Notes: generated from the sequence alone by a model not told the origin. A stretch of 55,210 bases of DNA from an uncultured Clostridia bacterium (GCA_930990975.1 CAKNRR010000008.1:1-55210), one strand, 5' to 3'. Positions 1 to 8,787 are shown, counted from the stretch's first letter. A program made the numbers and translations.

Positions 1-55
1 GACTGTAAATCCGTCGACTTCGTCTTCGATGGTTCGAATCCATCCCTGCCCACCA
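1..55 (+). tRNA. tRNA-Tyr(GTA), 3' part only
   Basis: The window opens inside a tRNA. The anticodon loop reads CTGTAAA, giving anticodon GTA for tyrosine. It is followed by a long variable arm, as expected for bacterial tRNA-Tyr, then a T arm with GGTTCGAATCC and an encoded CCA at 53-55. The 5' half lies before position 1. Confidence 0.9.
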
Positions 56-59
56 ATAT

Positions 60-95
60 AAAAACACACCATATATTGTGGTGTGTTTTTGTTTT
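60..95 (+). terminator. Rho-independent terminator after tRNA-Tyr
   Basis: A 12-bp perfect stem (60-71 with 79-90, AAAAACACACCA / TGGTGTGTTTTT) around a 7-nt loop, followed by a T-rich run, five bases after the tRNA CCA. Confidence 0.85.
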
Positions 96-379
96 ATGTT
101 GTATATTTTGAGTTTACCAATTTTATGGATTTTTTTAGGAACATTTTAGGCACAAAAATTATAGAATAAGATTTATCGTTTTATTTCATCTATTTTAAAT
201 ATACTATAAACTTTAACAATATTTTTTTATCATAATACTATAATACTACTCTAATTTTTCATCCGTAAAATATGCACAAACGATTTGAATTTTATTTTTT
301 AAACATAAAGAAATATGTTTTATAAAAAATGTTTACTCGTCTTTTACATTTTTATATATTATTATTCTATAATATATTT
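96..379. other. AT-rich intergenic region, nothing recognised
   Basis: About 280 bp of AT-rich sequence between the tRNA terminator and the 3' end of the leftward peptidase gene. I see no convincing gene, repeat or strong hairpin in it. Confidence 0.5.
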
Positions 380-1414
380 TTAAATTGTCATGTTTTCTAC
401 TATTGTAATTGTCTTTTGGTTGCAATCCAATTCGCATTCAATTCCATAAGGAATTATGTTGATTGGAATAGAATGTCCAAAATTTACATTATATATAATC
501 GGCAAATCTGGTCTTTTCGCCTCCCCGGCTATTACCTTTTTATAGACTTCTTTATATTCTTGATAAAATTTCCCTCCATGTGGTTTTCCTACTATTATTC
601 CGTTTATGACATCTACTATGCCCTGTGCTACCAAACCTCGAAGTATCCATGTTAATTGTTCACAGCTTGGTTCTTCTTCGCTTGTATCTATAAATAATAT
701 CTTATCTTTCCATTCTTCTTTGCTAGGCCAAATTTCACTTCCAAAAAGCATTGGAGCAAGTTCTAAGCAACCGCCCAATAGTTTACCTCTGGCTTTCCCA
801 CTGCCTTGCAAAACCTCATAACCAATCAGCTCTGGCTTCATTTTCTTTGTAACATTGATATTTTTCTCATCCCAGAAAACAAAATCATCTGTCCACATAG
901 GGCTTGATTTTATTTCATAAGTTGAGTTATTTTTAAACAAAACTTGTTCTATGGCTTGTTTTTCATAGTCATACATTTGTCCATATTCTGAAATGTTAGC
1001 CATCAGGCTAGGTCCATAAAATGATACAAGCCCTGCCTTATAACACATTAAGTGATTTATTGTTGTGTCAGAAAATCCCATAAATATTTTGGGATTATTT
1101 TTGATTACATCATAATCTATATATGGCAACAATCTTATTGTATCATCACCACCTATTGCTGTGATTATAGCCTTTATTGACTTATCTTTAAAAGCTTGCA
1201 TTAAGTCATCCGCTCTTGCTTGTGGATTCTCATATAAAAATTTTGAGCCCTTTAAAGCATTTGGCATTGCAACAACTTCCAAACCAAATTCTTCTTCAAG
1301 TCTTTTTTTGCCTAAATAATACTTATGTATAAATTGACGCTCTCCAAGCATGCCGCTTGATAAGCTTACAATAGCCACTTTATCACCCTTTTTTAATTTC
1401 CCTGGTTTTATCAT
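380..1414 (-). CDS. LD-carboxypeptidase / MccF-like peptidase, family S66
   Basis: A 344-residue protein with the S66 layout. The N-terminal flavodoxin-like half carries the nucleophile elbow GFSDTT (Ser about 115), preceded by the family motif AIGGDD near residue 88. The C-terminal half carries the IDTSEEEPS and VGKPHGG segments expected to give the catalytic Glu and His. Family members hydrolyse the L,D bond of tetrapeptide muropeptides in cell-wall recycling, or cleave microcin C-type aminoacyl nucleotides. Sequence alone does not separate the two roles. No signal peptide, so cytoplasmic. Length is normal. The start has only a modest upstream GGAGGG (GATGGGAGGGTTATAATG), well spaced. It is transcribed away from the divergent reductase gene, with about 240 bp between them. 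Confidence 0.85.
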   Translation of the reverse strand: MIKPGKLKKGDKVAIVSLSSGMLGERQFIHKYYLGKKRLEEEFGLEVVAMPNALKGSKFLYENPQARADDLMQAFKDKSIKAIITAIGGDDTIRLLPYIDYDVIKNNPKIFMGFSDTTINHLMCYKAGLVSFYGPSLMANISEYGQMYDYEKQAIEQVLFKNNSTYEIKSSPMWTDDFVFWDEKNINVTKKMKPELIGYEVLQGSGKARGKLLGGCLELAPMLFGSEIWPSKEEWKDKILFIDTSEEEPSCEQLTWILRGLVAQGIVDVINGIIVGKPHGGKFYQEYKEVYKKVIAGEAKRPDLPIIYNVNFGHSIPINIIPYGIECELDCNQKTITIVENMTI

Positions 1415-1651
1415 TATAACCCTCCCATCTTTTTTATCATTAATAAACTTTATTATAATTAGTAAATTAACCTTATTTCATAACTAACTAAGTATTTTAA
1501 AGCTTTCAATATAATGAGCATTGATAAAATGCACACAACATCCTATTATTTATAATATAACATATTTTATCTAAAACAAAATATTTTGTTAAAATTATTT
1601 ATTTACTTTGCAGATAAATTGTTGTATGCTAAAATAAATAAGAGGATTAAT

Positions 1652-2389
1652 ATGATTAGAAAAAGCGTTTTCATAACTGGAGCAAGTGGAGATATTGGTG
1701 CTAAACTTGTTGAACGATTTGCACAAAATGGCTATGATGTTGTAGCAACTTACAACAATGGATCTATTGAAAAATTAAAAAACATTTGCGCAAAACTTAA
1801 TGTTGATTTTAAAGCCTATAAAATGAACATAGAAAATGTTGAAGAAATAGAATCCTGTTTTAAAGAAGCTTTCAAAAACTCTCCTTATATAGATTGTGTT
1901 GTATGCAATGCTGGCATAAGTTTGAATGAAATGCTTTTATGCGACATGGATGAACAAGACATTGATAAAATAATCAATATAAACTTTAGAGGAACAATAT
2001 ATTGTAACAAAGCCGCTGTCAAATATTTTATAAAACAAAAACATGGGAACATTATTAACATCTCTTCAATTTATGGTCTTTATGGCGGAGCTTGCGAAAG
2101 TGTTTACAGTGCTACAAAAGCCGGAATCATTGGTCTGACAAAATCTCTTGCTCTTGAAGTAGCTTCTTTAGGTATCAGAGTAAATGCAGTTGCTCCTGGA
2201 TTTATAGAAACAAAGATGACTGCTCATTTTACTTCTGACGAAAAAGAAAAAATAAAGGACAACACCCCTATAGGCAGGCTTGGCAATACCGATGATGTCG
2301 CTTCTGCTTGTCTATTTCTTGCAAGTGATGAGGCTAGCTTTATCACAGGAGAAACTATTAATGTCAATGGCGGAGCATTGCGATTTTAA
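1652..2389 (+). CDS. fabG: SDR-family reductase, FabG-like 3-oxoacyl-[ACP] reductase
   Basis: A classical short-chain dehydrogenase of 245 residues, the usual FabG length. The NAD(P) motif TGASGDIG is at residues 9-16, NAG at 86-88, catalytic Ser about 139 and YSATK (Tyr152, Lys156). The C-terminal segment FITGETINVNGG is typical of FabG. It would reduce 3-oxoacyl-ACP in fatty-acid synthesis, or a related keto substrate. It stands alone rather than in a fab cluster, so the exact substrate is inferred. The ATG at 1652, preceded by AGAGG, is preferred over an upstream in-frame ATG at 1586, which would add a non-homologous 22-residue leader. Confidence 0.8.
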   Translation: MIRKSVFITGASGDIGAKLVERFAQNGYDVVATYNNGSIEKLKNICAKLNVDFKAYKMNIENVEEIESCFKEAFKNSPYIDCVVCNAGISLNEMLLCDMDEQDIDKIININFRGTIYCNKAAVKYFIKQKHGNIINISSIYGLYGGACESVYSATKAGIIGLTKSLALEVASLGIRVNAVAPGFIETKMTAHFTSDEKEKIKDNTPIGRLGNTDDVASACLFLASDEASFITGETINVNGGALRF

Positions 2390-2403
2390 TTAATTTAAAA
2401 AAT

Positions 2404-2446
2404 AAAAGTCCACCTATATGATTTTTATATATTGTGGACTTTTTTA
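2404..2446 (+). terminator. Terminator after fabG-like gene
   Basis: Ten-base stem AAAAGTCCAC / GTGGACTTTT separated by a 20-nt AT loop and followed by a T run, 15 bases after the stop codon. Confidence 0.85.
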
Positions 2447-2564
2447 TTTATTGATTTATTAATTATTTTATTATTTAATTTTTCGTTTATTTTTCTGTTT
2501 TTTTTCTTTTTATTTTTATTAATTTATTTAACTTTTAATTTATTTTTTATTTTTGATTTTTCAA
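2447..2564. other. T-rich low-complexity spacer between convergent genes
   Basis: The plus strand is almost entirely T and A with T strongly in excess. It sits between the convergent fabG-like and divIVA-like genes. I see no coding potential beyond a short low-complexity reading frame. Confidence 0.6.
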
Positions 2565-3347
2565 TTAATCATCAAAGTGATAATCTCCGCTGTCTGCTTT
2601 ATTGTTGTCATCATTAAAAAAATCAAATGCTTTCATAATTTCGCTTAAGTCATCTTTTGGATTTACTGCTTCCTTAAGGTCAAAGCCAGATGATTGGATT
2701 TTTAATGACTTAGGTTGTTCTTCAACAGGTTTGCTGTTTAAAAACTGGTCAACTAAATTGTCATATTGAACATTTGATGAATCAGATTCAAGTTCATCTG
2801 CGCATACAGGTTTTATCATGCTTGGTTTTTCCCTATCAAATTGAGTCCTTTCAATCCTCACCTCTTTAGGTGCTTCTTGAGTCCTTTTATCTTGCATTTT
2901 CGACAGCAACAACCTCATAGGGTCATTTTCTGTCCCTGTGCTGATTATTTCACTTTTACGAGCATCTGTTTTATTTAAAATCGTTTCAATATCTGTTATC
3001 AATTTTTTATATGAGCTGTTGAGGAGGATGCCTGGATAACGACCATTTAAATCTTCCAAAAAGTTTCTCAAATTTTGATATACCATACGAAGTTGCTCGC
3101 CTCGCAAAATTTCTATATTTCTGTTTCCCTCTGCTTCCTCTTTCTTGAACGACTCTAAAGCAGTCATAATATTTTTGGCGCGCTTTTCAATTTCAGCAGA
3201 ACGATTTTTTAAATCCAGAACTTTCTTTTCAGCTTCCAATACTTTCAGCTTCTCTTCCATCAATGTTTTTTCATACTCTGCCTTCAAATTTGAAATATAT
3301 CTATCAACCTCTTCTTTCTTATATCCATTAAATTCAGTAGAAAACAT
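2565..3347 (-). CDS. DivIVA/GpsB-like coiled-coil protein
   Basis: A 260-residue protein that starts with the DivIVA-type N-terminal segment (FNGYKKEEVDRYISNL, residues 6-21), followed by a long Glu/Lys-rich coiled coil to about residue 75 and a second helical stretch. The C-terminal half is polar and low in complexity, ending in an acidic tail. DivIVA proteins bind curved membrane at septa and poles and recruit division or wall-synthesis proteins. The partner here is unknown. A TATCTCCTATTT context on the plus strand gives an AGGAGATA ribosome site just upstream. It is followed closely (9 bp upstream in the operon) by a small membrane-protein gene, and both run in the same direction as lgt. 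Confidence 0.75.
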   Translation of the reverse strand: MFSTEFNGYKKEEVDRYISNLKAEYEKTLMEEKLKVLEAEKKVLDLKNRSAEIEKRAKNIMTALESFKKEEAEGNRNIEILRGEQLRMVYQNLRNFLEDLNGRYPGILLNSSYKKLITDIETILNKTDARKSEIISTGTENDPMRLLLSKMQDKRTQEAPKEVRIERTQFDREKPSMIKPVCADELESDSSNVQYDNLVDQFLNSKPVEEQPKSLKIQSSGFDLKEAVNPKDDLSEIMKAFDFFNDDNNKADSGDYHFDD

Positions 3348-3356
3348 TTTTATCTC

Positions 3357-3845
3357 CTATTTCAGTGTTAAATACCTGCATATCAATAATATCACAATCA
3401 GCAGTATAATTGCAAGGAAAAACCAAATTGAAATCAATTTAATTAAAAAAACTAAAAGATCAACAGCCACTAAAATTAGCGAAATAGAGAGAAAACTATG
3501 AAATGGCTGGTTGAAATAATGTGATGTAAAAAATGAAGCCATAGAAAAAGCCAGCACAATAAAAACTGAATAAAAAGCCATGATATTAAAAAGAAAGCTA
3601 TGCCAATAAAAAATTCCAATAAAGAACAACAAAAAGCCAAAGTAACATGAAGAGTCAAGCCTAAATAAAAAGCTGCGAACCATCAAATGCACTCCCATAT
3701 TAATACAAAAATTGAAAAACCATAGGTCATAGTCCTTTAAAAACATAAAAGACAAAATGCTTGAAACAAAAAATAATAATGTATTTAATATAAAAGACAA
3801 CCTTAATATTGTTGTCTTTTTAATTCTAAAAATGCGTCCTCTCAT
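3357..3845 (-). CDS. Hypothetical small integral membrane protein
   Basis: 162 residues, overwhelmingly hydrophobic and aromatic, with about five predicted membrane spans after a short basic N-terminus (RGRIFRIKKTT). The positive N-terminus suggests a cytoplasmic start. I recognise no family motif. It sits between lgt (27 bp upstream) and the divIVA-like gene (9 bp downstream), so the three probably form one transcript. A role in the envelope or division is only contextual. Confidence 0.55.
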   Translation of the reverse strand: MRGRIFRIKKTTILRLSFILNTLLFFVSSILSFMFLKDYDLWFFNFCINMGVHLMVRSFLFRLDSSCYFGFLLFFIGIFYWHSFLFNIMAFYSVFIVLAFSMASFFTSHYFNQPFHSFLSISLILVAVDLLVFLIKLISIWFFLAIILLIVILLICRYLTLK

Positions 3846-3871
3846 ACATAATATTATTATAGTTTTTGCGG

Positions 3872-4912
3872 TTAATTATTCTTGTTATTGTTTTCTTTAT
3901 TATCTTTTTTTATCGAATTTGATTGACCTTCTTTTGATTGGTCTGTTGCATCCTTTATTTGATTATCTTTCGTCAAAGGCTCTTCATGATTCATTTCTGA
4001 TTTTTTGACATCTTCTTTTTGAGCTTTATTTTTCAGTCGTTCTTCTCTTCTTTGTTGTCTTTTTAATCTGCTTTCTTCTTTCTTTTTCGCTACCTCTGCA
4101 TTATATTCAGCAACAAATTGAGGGAAATTCATTTCTTGAATGTCTTTAATCTTTCCCTTTTTATGCAAAATATAAATTGTAACAAGGACAGTCAGTCCCA
4201 CGATTATCAACAAAATACTCAAAAGTTGAGAAACTTTTATAGAACCCAAATATAAGCTATCTCCGCGAATTGACTCAATCCAAGCTCTGCCACAGCCATA
4301 AATAATCAAATATAGCGACATGATTGCCCCTCTTTGTTTCAAACTGCTCTTTCTAAGAAGCAACATCAAAATAGCGAAGCCTATCAAATTCCACAAGCTT
4401 TCATAAAAGAATGTTGAATAATGCCATACACCATCAATCTTTGTGGAAATTGGGAACCACATCAATGAGTCATCTGTCACTTCAATTCCATAGCAACATC
4501 CAGCAAAATAGCAACCTATTCTTCCTATAGCTTGGCCTAAAATCAAGCTTGGTGCAGCAATGTCGCCAACATCCAAAAAGTTCTTTTTATGAATTAAGCA
4601 GTATAAAAGAACGCCAATAGCACCGCCTATTACGCCTCCATAAATTGCCATACCGCCATCCCATATCCTAAATATTTCACCAAAACTATAGTCATAATCA
4701 CTGAAAATAACATAATATAGTCTTGCTCCTATTATGGCTAATGGCAAAACATAACAAGCTGCAACAACCAAATCATCTGTCTTAAGTCCCCTATATTTAG
4801 CATTTAGGCATGCAACAAAAACAGCCAATGCCATAGCGCAGGCTATTATAAAACCATAGTAACTTATTTCAAGACCAAAAAATAAAAAATGGTCGCTAAA
4901 AAATCCAAACAT
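3872..4912 (-). CDS. lgt: Prolipoprotein diacylglyceryl transferase with charged C-terminal extension
   Basis: Lgt transfers diacylglycerol from phosphatidylglycerol to the lipobox cysteine of prolipoproteins in the cytoplasmic membrane. Seven membrane spans occupy residues 1-255. The family landmarks are present: GARLYYV, the WDGGMAIYGGVIGG segment, GRIGCYFAGCCYG (the Clostridia variant of the Lgt signature), the FYESLWN helix and GCGRAWIESIRGD near the end of the core. After the last span there is a 90-residue tail, very rich in Lys, Glu, Arg and Asn, which most Lgt proteins lack and which would face the cytoplasm. A lipoprotein substrate is visible at 32423 within the integrated element. 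Confidence 0.92.
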   Translation of the reverse strand: MFGFFSDHFLFFGLEISYYGFIIACAMALAVFVACLNAKYRGLKTDDLVVAACYVLPLAIIGARLYYVIFSDYDYSFGEIFRIWDGGMAIYGGVIGGAIGVLLYCLIHKKNFLDVGDIAAPSLILGQAIGRIGCYFAGCCYGIEVTDDSLMWFPISTKIDGVWHYSTFFYESLWNLIGFAILMLLLRKSSLKQRGAIMSLYLIIYGCGRAWIESIRGDSLYLGSIKVSQLLSILLIIVGLTVLVTIYILHKKGKIKDIQEMNFPQFVAEYNAEVAKKKEESRLKRQQRREERLKNKAQKEDVKKSEMNHEEPLTKDNQIKDATDQSKEGQSNSIKKDNKENNNKNN

Positions 4913-4962
4913 ATATTTTATTATAAGAAAATTATATTCATTTTGTCAATCAATTTATTACA

Positions 4963-5020
4963 TAAAAAAACAAATCGCCTTTTAGAGCCTTAAAAACTCA
5001 CCCTTGCGATTTGTTTTTTT
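4963..5020. terminator. Bidirectional terminator between Rho-like gene and lgt
   Basis: Nine-base stem ACAAATCGC (4970-4978) / GCGATTTGT (5006-5014), with an A run on the left and a T run on the right, so it can act on either strand. On the minus strand it ends the Rho-like gene before lgt. Confidence 0.75.
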
Positions 5021-5079
5021 TGTAAAGACTTTGCTTTACAATATTATTTTAAGCATTATCTTTAATTTTATGCAAAATT

Positions 5080-6204
5080 TTATTTTATTTTTTTGCATAT
5101 TTTTAATATTTCATTAACCAAAAATGGATTTTCTTTATCACAATTGTTGTATCCTAACAAAACTGTGCTGCTTCTGCCATCAGAATAAGCCTTGCCTAAT
5201 GACATTATCTTTTGCATTATAACTATGGCTTGATCGCAATGCTCCATCTTATAGTAATTAACACCATATGTTTTATCTATTTGATATAGAACTTCCATTA
5301 TATCAATAATAATAAACAAAGATTTTTTGCCTCTTTCAATAAGATTTTGGCTATAAAAAATTGCATCTATTATCTTATTAAAATTCTTTTCTGCATTTGA
5401 ACCATATTCAGTTGTAAAATTATTTATATAATCATATTGTTTAAGCAAAAGTTGGTCTTCATAAGAAGTGTTGACACCTAGCAAAATAATTTCAATATCA
5501 TTTTTTTGAGCATAAGTTAAAATTTCACTCAATTCATTTTCTTCTATGAAGCTTTGATCATAGCTGCAAGCATTTCTGCGTCCAACATATACAACATTTT
5601 CTCCAAATGGCAATGTTTCATTTGATATGATCTCTTCTCCGTTTTCAACTTTGCTGGCTTGATATTTAGTTAACTCTACTCCATTTATTTCCAATATCTT
5701 TACTGCAACTTTGTTTTTATTTACTGTTGTTTCTGCTTCTACCTTAACTTTGTCGCCTCGTCTTAATTTATCAAATCCTTCTATAGCTTTATCAATAAAA
5801 ACAAAAGTTCCATTTGAATAGAATGCAAAAATATCTTTATCTTGTCTTAAAATTCCTTCATAAACATCCATTTTGCAATCTTTGCATATTTCTTCTTCCA
5901 TTGGGAAATCTTGAGCAAAACTTATCAAAGATTCAAATGTAATTTTTTCTTGTTTTGTTTGTGATTCAATCATTGTGTTTACAATTTCATCAATTGAATT
6001 TAATTTTTTAAATGGTCTTCCTTTTCTTTTCTCTGTTCTTTCATAAGACACACCTTCTCTTGCCTTTTCTAAAATTAAGTTGATAAGGTCATCTCTTTTC
6101 TTTGTTGTTGGAGATGGAATCCCCATTTCTCTGGCAAGGCCTCGGAGTTCAAACACCCCTAAACCTTTTACCAATAATTCTTGTTCTCTTTTATTTTCTT
6201 TCAT
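5080..6204 (-). CDS. Degenerate transcription termination factor Rho paralogue
   Basis: 374 residues following the Rho domain order. An N-terminal Rho_N/SAP-like helical domain (residues 8-50, GLGVFELRGLAREMGIPS) is followed by a linker, an OB/cold-shock-like RNA-binding domain (about 115-178, starting VYEGILRQDKDIFAFYS) and a region colinear with the RecA-type Rho ATPase. The segment IEIILLGVNTSYEDQ aligns in position with the Rho IVLLIDERPEEV region, FIIIDIMEVLYQ with Walker B ILLDSITRL, and IMSLGKAYSDGRSSTVLLG with the FFGAARNIEEGGSLTIIAT segment. The Walker A GxxxxGKT loop is absent (YVGRRNACSYD instead), and the protein stops before the R-loop and arginine finger. It is probably a non-hydrolysing Rho-like RNA-binding protein. 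Alignment was by eye. Confidence 0.65.
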   Translation of the reverse strand: MKENKREQELLVKGLGVFELRGLAREMGIPSPTTKKRDDLINLILEKAREGVSYERTEKRKGRPFKKLNSIDEIVNTMIESQTKQEKITFESLISFAQDFPMEEEICKDCKMDVYEGILRQDKDIFAFYSNGTFVFIDKAIEGFDKLRRGDKVKVEAETTVNKNKVAVKILEINGVELTKYQASKVENGEEIISNETLPFGENVVYVGRRNACSYDQSFIEENELSEILTYAQKNDIEIILLGVNTSYEDQLLLKQYDYINNFTTEYGSNAEKNFNKIIDAIFYSQNLIERGKKSLFIIIDIMEVLYQIDKTYGVNYYKMEHCDQAIVIMQKIMSLGKAYSDGRSSTVLLGYNNCDKENPFLVNEILKICKKIK

Positions 6205-6266
6205 CTTTTGTATCTCCTAGAGTTTTATAAATTCTAAACTAGTATGTGCATTTTGTCAACTATTTT

Positions 6267-7418
6267 TCACCATATAGGAAGAAAATTAGTTATTATACCT
6301 ATTAATACTGCAAGTACATATTGTAAAATTGTGATAGATATATTTGCTCCAATCTTCTTATAGTTTGCAGTATAAAGGACTATTAAACCTACACCAGCAC
6401 CCGCACTTAATCCCGCAACTAGCGCAGGGAAATAAAGCACATTTGCCATAAACAGCTCTACTATAAACACCGATGCAGCACAGTTTGGAATTAATCCTAT
6501 TAAACTGGCAACCACAATTTGTACGAACACATTGTCTGTAAAGAATTTTTGCAATGGCTCCAACCCTCCGCAATAACCGCTTATTAAATTTATCGCAAGT
6601 GTTGCTATGAACACATATGCAACTATTATCGCTGTATGTTGCAAAGCATCTAGGAAAATATTTGTTGCGCAACAATGGTCATGTGAATGTTTGTGTCCAC
6701 CCTTTTCTTCTTTTTCATGATGGCAATGATGCTCATGATGATGTGAATGTCCACAGCCACAATAATCAATATTTTCTAGCTCATGATCCATTTGTGCATT
6801 CTCTTTTTGCTCGTCGACTAATTCCTTCAATTTGTCGCTTTCTTCAATTTCTGTTGAAGAAATTTGATTATTTTCTTCTGTTGCAATTTGTTTTTCACCG
6901 CTTATTCCTGCGTCTTTTATTTCTATACTTTGCTGTTCTTTTTTATGCTTCTTTAATTTTAAAGTTTTTTGTTTCTTAGGCTTGTCCTTTGTCACTAAAA
7001 CTTTATTTCGTTTTGAATATAAAGTATATATTCCATCTATAATATAGCCTACTATAATACCATAAACCACCTTTACAGCCATCAATATCAACAAATCAGG
7101 GATAAATTCAGGTTTTGAAATCATCAAAGGTAATGCTTCATCGCTCGTTGCTATAAATACTGCTATCAATGTGCCAAGAGTTATTATTTTTTTTGAATAT
7201 AACTGGCTCATAACTGATGAAAAACCGCATTGTGGTATACAACCTAAAAACGCGCCTATAACTGGGCCAGCCTTATTTGTATAGTGTAGAACTTTCGCAT
7301 ATTTCTCATTGTTGTTATGCGAAAAATAACTGACTAAAAGGTAAGCCAGATAAAGAATTGGAATTATTATTAATGTTTCTTTAGTTGCGTGCCATAATTC
7401 ATGCCAAAAAATATCCAA
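6267..7418 (-). CDS. ArsP_2-type putative heavy-metal / manganese exporter permease
   Basis: 383 residues with two membrane-spanning halves. Each half has a conserved Gly/Pro-Asn/Gln-Cys helix: GAFLGCIPQCGFSSVMSQ in the first and GLIPNCAASVFIVELF in the second. This is characteristic of the 10TM putative heavy-metal exporter family (ArsP_2). The cytoplasmic loop between the halves (about 140-260) is charged and contains a dense metal-binding stretch, CGCGHSHHHEHHCHHE followed by HKHSHDHCC. Transport of a divalent metal is a family-level inference; the ion is unknown. A perfect-stem inverted repeat sits in its upstream region (7441-7466). Confidence 0.7.
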   Translation of the reverse strand: MDIFWHELWHATKETLIIIPILYLAYLLVSYFSHNNNEKYAKVLHYTNKAGPVIGAFLGCIPQCGFSSVMSQLYSKKIITLGTLIAVFIATSDEALPLMISKPEFIPDLLILMAVKVVYGIIVGYIIDGIYTLYSKRNKVLVTKDKPKKQKTLKLKKHKKEQQSIEIKDAGISGEKQIATEENNQISSTEIEESDKLKELVDEQKENAQMDHELENIDYCGCGHSHHHEHHCHHEKEEKGGHKHSHDHCCATNIFLDALQHTAIIVAYVFIATLAINLISGYCGGLEPLQKFFTDNVFVQIVVASLIGLIPNCAASVFIVELFMANVLYFPALVAGLSAGAGVGLIVLYTANYKKIGANISITILQYVLAVLIGIITNFLPIW

Positions 7419-7440
7419 TATTCTTCTCCTTTAAAACATA

Positions 7441-7466
7441 ATGCACCTTAGGTTTCCTAGGTGCAT
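7441..7466 (-). promoter_or_regulatory. Inverted repeat in leader of metal-permease gene, possible metal-responsive operator
   Basis: ATGCACC-T-TAGG-TTT-CCTA-GGTGCAT, an 11-bp stem with one bulged T, starting 23 bp upstream of the permease ATG. On the minus strand a TATAAT box lies about 13 bp further upstream (near 7480), so the repeat would fall in the early transcript or overlap the transcription start. The half TTAGGTT..CCTA resembles DtxR/MntR-family sites, but this is a resemblance only. It could instead be a weak terminator of the upstream repeat-protein gene. Confidence 0.4.
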
Positions 7467-7537
7467 ATATTTTGACAATATATTATATCATAATTTTTCT
7501 ATTATTGAAATCATAATTTAAATATTTTTTTATTTTT

Positions 7538-8551
7538 TTATTCACCTTCTTCAGTGCTGTCTATATCATCAATCTTTAATTGTTTAGGCTTTCCTTTCCT
7601 CTTATTTGAAGTTTTTGTTTCTTCTTTTTTGTCTTCAGATTCTTGAGCGGTTTCAGATTCTTGAACATTCTCTAAATTCATGATTTCTTCAACATCTTCT
7701 TTTTTCTCTTCCTCTTTTTCTTCCTCTTTCTTTTCTTCTTGTACTTCTTTTTCTGTTTCAGATAATGGAGATATTGCTGATGCTGTTGCAACTGCCTCTT
7801 CTTTGTTTTGTCTATATTCATCCATTCGTTTTGCACTTTCATTTGGAGAATATAGAATCAATGTTTGTTTATCTTGATAACCTATCTCGCCATTCATGTT
7901 TGCAGAAATCATAGATTTTCCTATCATTTCTTCAATTCTTCCATTATTAAATGTAGAAACTTCGCTGTTATCGGCAAACAAAGTTATATTACCATTGTTC
8001 ATTGTCCCAATCTTACTGTCATTCAACAAATATGTTACACTTCCATCAAGCATGCTCACCAATGTTGAATTATTTTCAATACCTGTAATCTTTCCTGTAA
8101 TCATTGTCACAATTCTTGCCTTATTTCTCACAAACATTACTTCACCATTGGTTATAGTTGCGAGTTCTGCTTTATCATCAACAAATCTTATAAAGCCCCC
8201 ATTCATTGTCCCAATGCTGGCCTTGCCCTTCACATAATCTATTACGCAAGTGTTTATTGTTGTGATAGAAGCTTTACCACTTATTGTCGTAATCCTTCCA
8301 CTTTTAAATAAGCCAATCTTTGCCTTACCAGTGACTAAGTCAATCTCGCCATTCTCAACCATTTGAACTTTAGCTTTGCCTGAAATTTCTTTGAATGTAC
8401 AATTAAAGCTTTCAAGAACAACAGCTGTCCCACTTAATGACACATTTTGACATTTATTTAATATATGAACACCGCTTGAAAGTGTGAAATTTGCCTCTTC
8501 ATCATGTATAATTGGGTCTATAACTTTATCTCTACCCTTTATAAGCTTCAT
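7538..8551 (-). CDS. 17-residue-repeat beta-solenoid protein with acidic tail
   Basis: 337 residues from the ATG at 8551, chosen because GGAGG lies 8 nt upstream; an in-frame ATG 16 codons earlier has no such site. Residues about 43-230 consist of eleven consecutive 17-residue repeats. Examples are GKAKIGLFKSGRITTIS, GKASIGTMNGGFIRFVD and NDSKIGTMNNGNITLFA, with a small or polar start, a beta strand, Asn-Gly, then a second strand. This implies a left- or right-handed beta-helix. The last third is Glu/Lys-rich, disordered or coiled, ending in a basic patch and an acidic end. No signal peptide or membrane span is seen, so it is probably a cytoplasmic scaffold, like bactofilins in concept but with a different repeat length. 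Function unknown. Confidence 0.7.
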   Translation of the reverse strand: MKLIKGRDKVIDPIIHDEEANFTLSSGVHILNKCQNVSLSGTAVVLESFNCTFKEISGKAKVQMVENGEIDLVTGKAKIGLFKSGRITTISGKASITTINTCVIDYVKGKASIGTMNGGFIRFVDDKAELATITNGEVMFVRNKARIVTMITGKITGIENNSTLVSMLDGSVTYLLNDSKIGTMNNGNITLFADNSEVSTFNNGRIEEMIGKSMISANMNGEIGYQDKQTLILYSPNESAKRMDEYRQNKEEAVATASAISPLSETEKEVQEEKKEEEKEEEKKEDVEEIMNLENVQESETAQESEDKKEETKTSNKRKGKPKQLKIDDIDSTEEGE

Positions 8552-8727
8552 TTTATGCCTCCATAATAAAAATATACCACAATATAATCTTCTATGCAAT
8601 CAAATCTTAAAAAATTTATATTTTTTTTTAAATTAAAATCAATCTTATCTTGTTGGTTTTTCATGATTTTTGTGAAAAAGACACACTATAAAACTACAAA
8701 AAAATCATTTTAATAATTTTTTAAAAA

Positions 8728-8759
8728 TAGTTGACTTATCAACTAAGTTTGCATATAAT
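8728..8759 (+). promoter_or_regulatory. Sigma-A promoter with MarR-type operator
   Basis: -35 TTGACT (8731-8736), 17-bp spacer, -10 TATAAT (8754-8759). The -35 is embedded in a perfect 18-bp inverted repeat with a 4-bp centre, TAGTTGA-CTTA-TCAACTA (8728-8745), of the size and placement expected for a MarR dimer blocking polymerase. The next gene is a MarR regulator, so autorepression of the efflux operon is the simplest reading. Confidence 0.8.
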
Positions 8760-8787
8760 TAATCAGAAAGTGAGGAAAAGGAATATA

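Noticed and set aside
329-655. 108-aa plus-strand frame at the left edge
   Set aside because: Antisense to the well-supported S66 peptidase and very Phe/Tyr-rich, as expected for a shadow frame.
2432-2617. Hydrophobic 61-aa frame in T-rich spacer
   Set aside because: A T-only tract always reads as Phe/Leu; no start context and overlaps the divIVA-like gene end.
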